From: a bacterium
Lineage (GTDB): Bacteria; JAMOTN01
Length of the DNA: 23,287 bases
Assembly: GCA_027062325.1 (NCBI GenBank)
Contig: JAMOTN010000064.1
Coordinates: 1-23,287 of the forward strand
Reading direction: 5' to 3'
How positions within the stretch are numbered: the stretch's first letter is position 1; the number at the start of each line of letters is the position of its first letter. The notes below the pieces were generated by a model. That model was not told the origin of the DNA and did not search any database. It saw only the letters and a list, made by a program, of their open reading frames with translations. The position numbers were made by a program, and so were the translations under genes. Below, piece by piece: positions 15,124 to 22,512 of this stretch.

Positions 15124-16338
15124 GTGTATTCTAAACTACCGCTTTTGGCTGTATTCACAACTCTTACTCTACTGATAACAGCCTGTGGTTCTCCCGAAGT
15201 TAAAGTAAATCTGGCAAACCTAGAAAAAAAGGGTAATCCTCAAGAAAAACAAAAACCTAAAGCTATTGCCAAAACTCACAAAACTTCCACTCACTCCTCC
15301 AAGAAATATACGACTGAAAAGCAGCAAGTAAAAAAAACAACTAAAAAAAATGAAACCGATTATCGTCCCCAAAATTCCAATGACCAAAAGACTAATATTA
15401 AAAGTTCAATCTCTTTTATCCAATTTTTACTTACAAATTCGTCTCTTGAAAAACTAAAAAATGCGAAAACTTCAACTGAGTCCCAAAAGGCTCTAAAGTA
15501 CTACTTGATTGCCAAACTTTCCAAAGCAGAACGAAAACTTTATAAGAAAAAACTTCTAAAACTTGCTAAAAAATCAAAATTTGCTCTCTTTTTAGCCTAT
15601 CGCTTAGTTCAGAAAAACTCAAAAGCTTTCTTGAATGCAATTTCACTGCTTTCCTCCAACCCAACAGATGAGATAGAACAATTTGCTCTATTTATCTTTT
15701 TCAAAAGGATAGGAGACGTAGAACTTGCAAATAAAATATTTAAACTTTGGCCTGAAAAGTTGACAAAAGTAGTTCCCAGTTCCTATCTCCTTTCAAAAAG
15801 TGACTCGGTACTTCTTACTCCTCGTGTAATAAAAGTTGCTGACATTCCTTATCAAATCCCAAATAGACTCTGGACTTTTTCAATTGATCCAGTCTCTCAA
15901 GAGGTCGTCCTTGTCAGAAAAAATTCCCTGTATCAGGCAGTGGTTTCTATTGAAGATGGAATGTTTATCCCTCAACCAAGTTTTGTCAAAATTTCAGAAG
16001 TAGTAAAATACATTACTCCAACAACAGAAGTTCAAGAATGCGATTTACTAGCAACTGGTTGTATTTTAAAAGGAAATTGGAAATCCAGTAAAGAAGTGTG
16101 GATATTAGACTCCTCTACGGAAGTTGCAATGCTGAAAATTTCACAAAAAGATAAGACTTTTTTTCAAAACCAAGCTTTCAATCAAATTACTTCTAAGTTT
16201 GGAGACACATGGCTAGTTTCAAAAGATATGAAACTTGCCATAACTAAAAATTCGCTTTATACATTTTCTGTCATACTTAAAAAAGGCAATATGGAAAACG
16301 TGATAAACAAAATTCAGATAATATCAACCGAACGCTAA
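15124..16338 (+). CDS. Unrecognised lipoprotein with Lys/Thr-rich linker
   Basis: I do not recognise this 404-residue protein. A lipoprotein signal peptide ends in LLITAC with the lipidated Cys at about residue 21. Residues 25-95 are Lys/Thr/Ser/Gln-rich and low in complexity, a likely disordered tether. Residues about 95-220 are helical and Lys/Leu-rich (repeated KLAKKSKFALFLAYRL-like stretches), possibly TPR-like. The remainder alternates strands and contains a Cys pair (ECDLLATGC). GTG 15124 is chosen because AGGAGG lies nine bases upstream; ATG 15106 has no ribosome site. It begins 19 nt after the RsbW-like gene, so the two are probably co-transcribed. A part in envelope sensing with the RsbW-like protein is conceivable but unsupported. 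Confidence 0.7.
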   Translation: MYSKLPLLAVFTTLTLLITACGSPEVKVNLANLEKKGNPQEKQKPKAIAKTHKTSTHSSKKYTTEKQQVKKTTKKNETDYRPQNSNDQKTNIKSSISFIQFLLTNSSLEKLKNAKTSTESQKALKYYLIAKLSKAERKLYKKKLLKLAKKSKFALFLAYRLVQKNSKAFLNAISLLSSNPTDEIEQFALFIFFKRIGDVELANKIFKLWPEKLTKVVPSSYLLSKSDSVLLTPRVIKVADIPYQIPNRLWTFSIDPVSQEVVLVRKNSLYQAVVSIEDGMFIPQPSFVKISEVVKYITPTTEVQECDLLATGCILKGNWKSSKEVWILDSSTEVAMLKISQKDKTFFQNQAFNQITSKFGDTWLVSKDMKLAITKNSLYTFSVILKKGNMENVINKIQIISTER

Positions 16339-16358
16339 TGCCAAACTTAAAATTTCTT

Positions 16359-17138
16359 CTAATTAAAATAATACAGGTAAACTCCCCAAATCCCTAAATA
16401 AGGTTCACAGGAAATAAAAGAGTCCTCTTCATTGCATTTGCTTAAATAAAATTTTTTATAAAAATTGTACAATTTAGCTCCATCTCCACCTGTAAAAATC
16501 ACATTCATCACTTTGAATTTTTTCATCAAAAAATTAATGTAAGCACAAATAGAGGCAATATATCCCCAATTAACCTGCCACTCCGTAGTCATTCCCAATA
16601 AAGCATTTTTATCAGAAATACCGAGTTGATCGCTTAAAAAATTAGCCAACAGTCGATGTCCTTTGAAAAAATTACTCACGTAAGCTAAACCCGGTAGAAT
16701 ATTTCCACCTTTGTAAGAAAAAAATCCACTTTTCTCTCGCACGGCAACTACTACATCCACAGTTATAGCTGTCCCTGCATCAACTATAATGAAAGATTCC
16801 TCAAGCTTCATTTTCAGCACAGCCCCTAAAATATCGCATACTCTATCTCCCCCCATAGTTTCGTACACACCGTTTATTCCCATTTTTTCTAAAATGCTAG
16901 ATGGGAATTCTTGAACAAGTTTCATCTCCACATTTGATAACTCCAGATCTAATTTTCCTTCCAAAAACTTCTTTAATCTGGAGATTCCCAAGCTCTTCTC
17001 ACTTTTAGAATCTTCTTCCTCCGTACTAAACCCAGCATCTGTGACCGGGATCATCTTAATCCATTCAAGATTCCCAGCAGCAAAGTAAGCAACCTTCAAA
17101 TAACTTCCACCTTTATCGAATACAAGCAAGTCTTTCAC
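16359..17138 (-). CDS. coaX: Type III pantothenate kinase
   Basis: Phosphorylates pantothenate in the first step of coenzyme A synthesis; type III enzymes belong to the acetate/sugar kinase-Hsp70 ATPase fold. The 259-residue protein has a first nucleotide motif LLVFDKGGSYLKVAYF (usually DxGNT, here DKGGS), GGDRVCDILGAVLK (about 95-108), VDAGTAITVDVVV (about 117-129), GGNILPGL and a late FTGGDGAKL. The motif set is complete except for the Asn-to-Gly change in the first one. GTG 17138 forms a four-base GTGA overlap with the stop of the preceding gene and has GGAG seven bases upstream, so it replaces the longer frame from 17162. The lipoprotein gene converges on it from the left. Confidence 0.88.
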   Translation of the reverse strand: MKDLLVFDKGGSYLKVAYFAAGNLEWIKMIPVTDAGFSTEEEDSKSEKSLGISRLKKFLEGKLDLELSNVEMKLVQEFPSSILEKMGINGVYETMGGDRVCDILGAVLKMKLEESFIIVDAGTAITVDVVVAVREKSGFFSYKGGNILPGLAYVSNFFKGHRLLANFLSDQLGISDKNALLGMTTEWQVNWGYIASICAYINFLMKKFKVMNVIFTGGDGAKLYNFYKKFYLSKCNEEDSFISCEPYLGIWGVYLYYFN

Positions 17139-17356
17139 CGTTCTGCTCCATCCTCCACACAATTAAGAGCTTTTAAAACATCTAAGTGGTCATCTAAGTA
17201 TTCAACCAGTTTTCCTTTTACAACTCGAACCCATCCCCCCAAACTGAGTTTTTGGGAAGAAGTAAACTCAAAAGTTCCATCTTCTGTCTCTACATAGTAA
17301 AACCAAACTCCGGCTCTTTTTTTTCTAAAAACAATTTGCCCTGAAAAATTCCTCAT
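17135..17356 (-). CDS. Small protein of unknown function upstream of coaX
   Basis: A 73-residue basic protein. Residues 5-50 read as alternating beta-strands (GQIVFRKKRAGVWFYYVETEDGTFEFTSS, GGWVRVVKGKLVEYL), an arrangement compatible with a small OB-like barrel, followed by a short helix. The family is not recognised. ATG 17356 has GGGAGG seven bases upstream, so the gene is probably real. Its stop overlaps the coaX start by four bases, indicating coupled translation. Confidence 0.65.
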   Translation of the reverse strand: MRNFSGQIVFRKKRAGVWFYYVETEDGTFEFTSSQKLSLGGWVRVVKGKLVEYLDDHLDVLKALNCVEDGAER

Positions 17357-17393
17357 TTATACACCTCCCAAGTATACACCCCCATCTTCAACT

Positions 17394-17399
17394 ATTATA
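17394..17399 (-). promoter_or_regulatory. Candidate -10 box of the coaX operon
   Basis: A perfect TATAAT on the minus strand lies 38 nt before ATG 17356, giving a leader of about 30 nt. No good -35 box is seen at standard spacing; TTGAAT lies 20 nt upstream. Confidence 0.35.
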
Positions 17400-17448
17400 T
17401 CCCACTCTTCTAAAACCATATTCAAAACTATTCATTTAAAATTTACTC

Positions 17449-17477
17449 TTTTCAAAAGTTACCCATTCTGTTAAAAT
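17449..17477 (+). promoter_or_regulatory. Candidate sigma-70-type promoter of dnaJ
   Basis: TTTTCA (17449-17454), a 17-nt spacer and TAAAAT (17472-17477) match the consensus at four and five of six positions. The predicted start near 17484 places the CIRCE-like element immediately downstream, the usual geometry for HrcA repression. Confidence 0.4.
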
Positions 17478-17489
17478 ATATTATGGTTA

Positions 17490-17516
17490 TTAGCATTTAC
17501 TTTTAGTGGCTGCTAA
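17490..17516 (+). promoter_or_regulatory. CIRCE-like operator (HrcA site) before dnaJ
   Basis: TTAGCA and TGCTAA are separated by exactly 15 nt, reproducing the geometry of CIRCE (TTAGCACTC-N9-GAGTGCTAA, 27 bp). Fourteen of the 18 conserved positions match; the three inner bases of each arm have drifted. It lies 23 bp before the dnaJ start and downstream of the candidate promoter, so heat-shock control by HrcA is likely. Confidence 0.65.
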
Positions 17517-17539
17517 TTTTAAAATTGGAGGTGTTGGAC

Positions 17540-18628
17540 TTGAATCTTGGAAATATTAAAGATTATTACAAGATACTAGGCGTATCTGAAAATGCAACTC
17601 AAGATGAAATCAAAAAAGCATTCAGACGCTTGGCTAAAAAATATCATCCAGATATGAATAAATCAAAGGAAGCGGAAGAAAAATTCAAAGAGATAAATGA
17701 AGCTTATCAAGTCTTGTCAGATCCAGAAAAGCGAAAGCAGTACGATGCCATGAGAAAAGGGCAATTTTGGAACTTTGGAGGTTTTGGTTCTGGTTCTGCT
17801 GGAACCCAAGGTTTTTCAGGGTTTGGTGCATCACAATCAGCAAATTTCGACTTCAATTTTGATAACTTTGGATTTGACTTTGGCGATATATTCTCAAGTT
17901 TCTTTGATTTCTCTGACTTTGGCAAAAAACAGAGGACGCGATCTTCTAAACGCACTCAAACCCCTGTATATCAAGTTGAAGTTCCATTTGAAGTTGCTGT
18001 AAAGGGCGGAGTTATCGAAGTTCCAATAACCCATGAAACGATATGCCCGGTATGTCACGGAACAGGCTCAGAACCTGGTGGTAAAGATATCAAGTGCCCT
18101 GTCTGTAATGGAACCGGATTTATCTCTAAAAATACAGGAAATTTTTTTATGCAATCAACTTGTCCTCGTTGTGGAGGTCGAGGGCTTATAAATACCAATC
18201 CATGCAAAACTTGTGGGGGGAGAGGAGTAGTTACACAAACAAAAAGAGTAAAGGTTAGAATTCCTGCAGGAGTACGTGAAGGTCAGATCTTGAGACTGCC
18301 AAAACTTGGTGTGCGACTTCAAGTATTTGTTAAGAAAGATTCCCGTTTCAGAAGAGTCGGAAACGACATATATACAACATATAAAATCAACGCATTGAAA
18401 GCAATTGTTGGCACTGTAATAGAAGTTGAAACTCCTCACGGAAAAACAGTCAAAGTTAAGGTTCCTGCAGGTATTCAACCGGGGCAAAAGTTGCGTCTAG
18501 CCGGCCTTGGAATAAATGGCGGTGATATGTTTGTAGTTGTGGAAATAGAAATTCCTAAAAATTTAAAAGAGAAACATCGTGAGATGATAAAAGAAATAAT
18601 AAAAGATATTGAAAAACAAGGAGGATAG
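17540..18628 (+). CDS. dnaJ: Chaperone DnaJ (Hsp40)
   Basis: Co-chaperone that delivers unfolded proteins to DnaK and stimulates its ATPase. The 362-residue protein has the J domain at about 5-70 with the HPD motif in [10 protein letters not shown] Gly/Phe-rich region follows at about 75-130 ([18 protein letters not shown]). Next is the zinc domain with four CxxCxGxG repeats ([32 protein letters not shown]), then two C-terminal beta domains. The Gly-rich loop usual in the first of these, about ten residues ending GDL, is absent: LRLPKLG runs directly into [15 protein letters not shown] 17540 is chosen because GGAGG lies eight bases upstream; TTG 17525 would have no ribosome site. dnaK and grpE are not adjacent. 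Confidence 0.95.
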   Translation: MNLGNIKDYYKILGVSENATQDEIKKAFRRLAKKYHPDMNKSKEAEEKFKEINEAYQVLSDPEKRKQYDAMRKGQFWNFGGFGSGSAGTQGFSGFGASQSANFDFNFDNFGFDFGDIFSSFFDFSDFGKKQRTRSSKRTQTPVYQVEVPFEVAVKGGVIEVPITHETICPVCHGTGSEPGGKDIKCPVCNGTGFISKNTGNFFMQSTCPRCGGRGLINTNPCKTCGGRGVVTQTKRVKVRIPAGVREGQILRLPKLGVRLQVFVKKDSRFRRVGNDIYTTYKINALKAIVGTVIEVETPHGKTVKVKVPAGIQPGQKLRLAGLGINGGDMFVVVEIEIPKNLKEKHREMIKEIIKDIEKQGG

Positions 18629-18662
18629 GACGCGTAGTTATTGCAAAATCACCCACTTTCAC

Positions 18663-18681
18663 AAAAGATACAATATCTTTT
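18663..18681. terminator. AT-rich hairpin between convergent dnaJ and pilP
   Basis: AAAAGATA and TATCTTTT form an 8-bp stem with a 3-nt loop, with T-runs on both ends, positioned between the two converging genes. The stem has only two G-C-type positions, so it would be a weak bidirectional terminator. Confidence 0.4.
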
Positions 18682-19762
18682 ACTTCTTCTCATTCTCTTT
18701 CTTTGTCTCTTCTGTGGCAGTAGAAATTATGGTTACATCTTGACGTTTTATTTCTACCCTCTCCTCCTGAACTTTTATTGGCTTTAGCCTTGCTATCTTT
18801 ATCTTCAGAATTCCAGACTTACTTTTCAAAACTATCTCATCAGGCGTTAAATCAACAACTTTGTAACTAACATACACCCCGTTCTTAACTTCAATATTGA
18901 TTGAATCACCTTTTCCTACCACATCGGTACTCTTAAGTTTTCCCGCTGCATCTTTTATGCCGATAAAAGCTCTCATTCCACCCTTAGCGTAATAATAACC
19001 ATAATAGATAAAATTTTTACTAGCAATTAAACCTGCTGTAGTAAAACCTGAACTGCTACTACCTTGAGTAGCCCCCCCAACACTAGTAGAAGTAGTTGTA
19101 ATTCCTAGTTCTGCCCTGTATTCCAAAGCTACAGATTGCTCTGCCAATTGTTTGGATTCCTTTAGCAAAGCTATTGCTTTTAAATAATTTAGATTTTCAT
19201 AAGCCTTCTTAGCCTCCTCAAATTTTTTCTTCGCTTTCTTATAGGTTGTTTTTTGATATTTATCTTCTCCAAGTTTATTTATATCTTCTAATAACGTAGA
19301 AACTTCCTCTATTATCTTCTCTGCTTCTTCCCTGAGCTTAAGATTCTTTTTAACATCTCTAAAAACGTTCCTTACACCACTCAAATTTGGAGGAGTCACA
19401 TACCCCTGTTTAAAAAGTAGTTCAAAATACACGGGGTTAACATTTAACCTTTCTAATTTCTTATCTGAAACACTCTTCAATCTCATCAACAAACTAAATC
19501 CCTGCGTTCCCTTATCTTGTAAAGATGTAGTTCCACTGGAAGCAGGAGTTTTTCCCTTTCTTTTTACAACCTTTTTCCTACGAGAAGGAGCTGTTCTTTT
19601 TTTTGAATGCGCAGTTGCCTTTTTAGCTCCACCACCCGACCTCTTTTTAAAAAGATTGGCATAAGCTGAAGATACAGGTTTCTCCTCCTTCTTTTTACCA
19701 CAACCTGTTATAGCTAAAAGTAACAACACTAATAAAAAGCATACTAAACTACGCATTTTCAT
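18680..19762 (-). CDS. pilP: PilP-like type IV pilus lipoprotein with enlarged N-terminal part
   Basis: A 360-residue lipoprotein: the signal peptide ends AITGCG with lipidated Cys at about 21. A basic, low-complexity linker follows (about 25-85). The middle is helical (about 100-215) and includes the coiled coil KAKKKFEEAKKAYENLNYLKAI. A Ser/Thr/Gly stretch comes next, then a C-terminal strand domain (about 235-330; GDSINIEVKNGVYVSYKVVDLTPDEIVLKSKSGILKIKI) that resembles the PilP/GspC homology fold linking the PilN-PilO pair to the secretin. Typical PilP is about 170 residues, so the helical insertion is unusual. Position after pilO supports the call; identity by sequence is only moderate. 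ATG 19762 is preferred to TTG 19786 on signal-peptide shape. pilQ does not follow. Confidence 0.6.
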   Translation of the reverse strand: MKMRSLVCFLLVLLLLAITGCGKKKEEKPVSSAYANLFKKRSGGGAKKATAHSKKRTAPSRRKKVVKRKGKTPASSGTTSLQDKGTQGFSLLMRLKSVSDKKLERLNVNPVYFELLFKQGYVTPPNLSGVRNVFRDVKKNLKLREEAEKIIEEVSTLLEDINKLGEDKYQKTTYKKAKKKFEEAKKAYENLNYLKAIALLKESKQLAEQSVALEYRAELGITTTSTSVGGATQGSSSSGFTTAGLIASKNFIYYGYYYAKGGMRAFIGIKDAAGKLKSTDVVGKGDSINIEVKNGVYVSYKVVDLTPDEIVLKSKSGILKIKIARLKPIKVQEERVEIKRQDVTIISTATEETKKENEKK

Positions 19763-19793
19763 AAACTCACCACAACACCCCTTCAAACAATTC

Positions 19794-20468
19794 CTATCTG
19801 TTAATCCTTCGGAAGAAACTAAGGAGTTGCAAGGTAATCGTTATTGTATCACTATCTGGATCTAGCTTGTCTATTGTCAAGGAATTTGAATCCATCTTTA
19901 TTATAGCTTTCCAAACTTTACCAGTTATAGGATCTTTCAAATTTATCATGTTCTCCAAAAACCACAAGAATTCGATGACTTTTATATAGTCTCCCTTAAC
20001 CGTTATTTTAAATTTCCAAACCTGATATAACTTTGCCAAAGTTGCAAATTCATCTTTTTGAAAACCACTTTCCGTAACAACTTTAGAAACATTTAGTCCT
20101 AACTTCAAAGCCCATACTTGAATCTTTTTTATCAAATCCGGCCATACTGTCTCTGGTGGGAGATAGGCTAAGTATTTACTAAGCTCTTTCATTCTTCTCT
20201 CATATTCTTTACTTTTCAACTCTTCCTCTCTCTTCTTTTTTTCTAGTTGTATCTTTAATTTTTTTACTTCTTCTTCCAAAACTGCAAGCTGCTGCTGCTT
20301 TTGAGCCATTTCCTTTTCAAAAGCTCTTTTTTGTTCAAGAAACTCCGCATATTTCTTCTGATAGTGACTCCACTTTACATAAAACCACCAAGCATCAGCT
20401 CCAAGAGCTGCCAAAATAATCGATATAAAAGCAATTCTCTCTATCAAACTAACAACTCTGGTTCTCAA
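19794..20468 (-). CDS. pilO: Type IV pilus inner-membrane alignment protein PilO
   Basis: PilO pairs with PilN to form the inner-membrane frame of the pilus machine. The 224-residue protein has one N-terminal membrane helix (about 8-30, IAFISIILAALGADAWWFYV). A long coiled coil spans about 35-100 (EKEMAQKQQQLAVLEEEVKKLK). A periplasmic ferredoxin-like domain follows (LPPETVWPDLIKKIQVWALKLGLNVS; WKFKITVKGDYIKVIEFLWFLENM). The layout and the length match PilO. TTG 20468 has GGTGGA about eight bases upstream and lies within a few bases of the pilN stop, so translation is coupled. Confidence 0.85.
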   Translation of the reverse strand: MRTRVVSLIERIAFISIILAALGADAWWFYVKWSHYQKKYAEFLEQKRAFEKEMAQKQQQLAVLEEEVKKLKIQLEKKKREEELKSKEYERRMKELSKYLAYLPPETVWPDLIKKIQVWALKLGLNVSKVVTESGFQKDEFATLAKLYQVWKFKITVKGDYIKVIEFLWFLENMINLKDPITGKVWKAIIKMDSNSLTIDKLDPDSDTITITLQLLSFFRRINR

Positions 20469-20470
20469 TT

Positions 20471-21412
20471 CTATCTTCCACCTCTTTTAATTGTTTTTTT
20501 CCTCATCAATCTTCTACTTCTCCTCGCAGCTTTTGTAGCATTTTTCAATTTTTTGCTATCAGCATTCTTCTTTTTATCCTTAACAGTTACAACCGCTTCA
20601 CCAAACACACGACCATACATACAACTTGCGATAACAAATGCTTCTCCAGTTGCAACAGCCTTCACCTTTCCATCACCTATGAGCTTTACAGCATTACCAC
20701 GAACTTGCCAGCTGACATCAACTTTAACCTCATTTATTATTTCCTTCTCAAAGTTTATAGCCTTTACATTAAATTCCACTATCTCCCCTGGTTTCAAAGT
20801 AACATCATCAGGCTCTAATATTAAAGCTTGGAAGGGAACAAAATCAAAGGAAATTGTAAAAACACTCCCATAGGTTTTCTCATCTACAGTAACACTTGAA
20901 AGGAAAGGATCCTTTATTTGAGAAAGTTGCAGTAAATTTTTTAAAAATTGAGGAGCTAAAAAGCTTTCCAAAGCTTCACAGTCTAACGTTACGTGTAGTC
21001 CCCCTGTCCTTTTTGCCTCAAACTTGACATTTCTTATCCAAACTCCCCTAGGAACAGCCTTCTCCAATATGGTAAAAAATTCAAACCACGAAAATCCCCT
21101 CTCAAATATCAAGTTAAAAAATACTATCTGTTGATTAAGCTCTTTTATCCTCTTTCTATCAAGTAGTGAAAACTTCAAACGATTTTTTAACGAGGCAATT
21201 TCATTTTGCTTTGCTGCAATTCTATCATCTAATTCCTGCAATTTATTCTTCTGAACCTGCTTTATACTCGCCAACTTTTTCTTAAAAATCTCACCTATTC
21301 CCCAAAAATACACTCCTGAAAGTATGAGTATCAGTATAGCTCCTACTATCAGTCTCCAATCCCTCTTTAGTGGTTTGTATTTTTCATCCAGAAAATCTAA
21401 TCTCAACTTCAT
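20471..21412 (-). CDS. pilN: PilN-type pilus assembly protein with C-terminal Ig-like domain
   Basis: Residues 1-195 are a normal PilN: a short cytoplasmic head (MKLRLDFLDEKY) that binds PilM, a membrane helix at about 21-43, a coiled coil (45-100) and a ferredoxin-like domain (RGVWIRNVKFEAKRTGG ... FTISFDFVP). Residues about 197-277 add a bacterial Ig-like (Big_2-type) domain: LEPDDVTLKPGEIVEFNVKA, VSWQV, DGKVKAVATGEAFVIAS, EAVVTV. The tail 278-313 is strongly basic. PilN is usually 180-200 residues, so the extra 110 residues are unusual. The added domain would sit in the periplasm beside PilO and PilP. The ATG overlaps the pilM stop by four bases (ATGA). Confidence 0.88.
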   Translation of the reverse strand: MKLRLDFLDEKYKPLKRDWRLIVGAILILILSGVYFWGIGEIFKKKLASIKQVQKNKLQELDDRIAAKQNEIASLKNRLKFSLLDRKRIKELNQQIVFFNLIFERGFSWFEFFTILEKAVPRGVWIRNVKFEAKRTGGLHVTLDCEALESFLAPQFLKNLLQLSQIKDPFLSSVTVDEKTYGSVFTISFDFVPFQALILEPDDVTLKPGEIVEFNVKAINFEKEIINEVKVDVSWQVRGNAVKLIGDGKVKAVATGEAFVIASCMYGRVFGEAVVTVKDKKKNADSKKLKNATKAARRSRRLMRKKTIKRGGR

Positions 21413-22488
21413 CTGAGAAGCACCCCCAAAGCAGGGGCAAGTATAGCAACATCATCATCCGGTACTTTTTCCCCACTTTCCTTTACTACTTCCCAAATTT
21501 CTGAAAGCTCTACAGGTTTAAAGTACCAATTCTTTTTTACAAACTCTTTAAAATTCTTTAAAATAGAACCTCCACCTGTCATAATGAGATATCCTTTGCT
21601 TACATCCAAACGTAAAGAAGCAAGCTTTCTATCTATCATGTTGTTAAGAGAAGTCAAAAAACCATATAGAACTCCTCTTATCATCTCAAAATTTGGATTG
21701 GTTTTAGATAAATCATCTGGAATAATATTCGCTTCTTTTTTAAACTTCTCCGCTTCCTGATAATTCAACTTTCTTCCATCCATAAGAAGCTTGGTAACAG
21801 TGTAACCTGCAGGAGAAGCTTGCTGCTTATCCCCCAAAGTAATTGTTATCTGATCAGAAGATTTTAAAGAATTGTTGTGATAAATTTGAATTATAGCATC
21901 TGAAGCTCCAACATGAACTACCAACGTTAAATCCTGCTTATAGTCATCTTTCACAGTAAAAATATCTACAAAATTGGTTAAATTAAAAGTATCAAAATCA
22001 ACCCCTGTTAAACAAACACCAGCCTCTGCCCACGGTTTGACTAAATCATAAAAATTATCGGTTAGAATAGAGGCCATAAAAACTCTAAAAATTTTTCCGC
22101 GTTCAGTTATCTGCCACTTTACTATCTGTTTTTCAGGTCCCACCGGAATAAGCGGCAATTCCCTCAACTGATCTTCAACCATTTGATCAACCATATCCTC
22201 TACTTTAGCAGGTACAACCCTTACAGCATAACGAGAAAAATAAGACGGAAGTAGAAGGAATGTATAGCTATTGCTTATTCCAAAATTTTTAACACAATCC
22301 TTAACATATTGAGCATAAGTATCAGGCTGCATCAATGCCTTCTCGCTATAACTTTTTCCAAATATTCCCTCCCCAACAGGATATATCTTGTAATCCTTTA
22401 AAATTATCTTCTTATTTGCCCAATCAATCTCCTTGAGCCATACAACCTTAAAAGCCCAACTTCCAACATCCACCACAACTTCTGTCAT
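21409..22488 (-). CDS. pilM: Type IV pilus cytoplasmic assembly protein PilM
   Basis: PilM is an actin-like (FtsA-related) cytoplasmic ATP-binding protein that grips the N-terminus of PilN and connects the membrane frame to the motor. The 359-residue protein has the first phosphate motif VVVDVGSWAFKVVWL (about 3-17), a second one around LVVHVGASDAIIQIY (about 185-199) and the adenosine motif GYLIMTGGGSILKNFKEF (about 301-318), ending AILAPALGVLLR. The sequence is divergent from proteobacterial PilM but layout and position (pilB-pilM-pilN-pilO) are decisive. ATG 22488 starts 24 nt after pilB. Confidence 0.85.
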   Translation of the reverse strand: MTEVVVDVGSWAFKVVWLKEIDWANKKIILKDYKIYPVGEGIFGKSYSEKALMQPDTYAQYVKDCVKNFGISNSYTFLLLPSYFSRYAVRVVPAKVEDMVDQMVEDQLRELPLIPVGPEKQIVKWQITERGKIFRVFMASILTDNFYDLVKPWAEAGVCLTGVDFDTFNLTNFVDIFTVKDDYKQDLTLVVHVGASDAIIQIYHNNSLKSSDQITITLGDKQQASPAGYTVTKLLMDGRKLNYQEAEKFKKEANIIPDDLSKTNPNFEMIRGVLYGFLTSLNNMIDRKLASLRLDVSKGYLIMTGGGSILKNFKEFVKKNWYFKPVELSEIWEVVKESGEKVPDDDVAILAPALGVLLR

Positions 22489-22512
22489 TAAATTACCAAT
22501 CCCTCCAATAAA

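Noticed and set aside
16339-16358. Terminator between the lipoprotein and coaX
   Set aside because: The 20-nt AT-rich gap offers only a weak AATT-type dyad; nothing convincing can be folded.
18155-18487. Minus-strand open frame inside dnaJ
   Set aside because: It is a mirror of the Cys-rich zinc domain and C-terminal domain codons with no independent signals.
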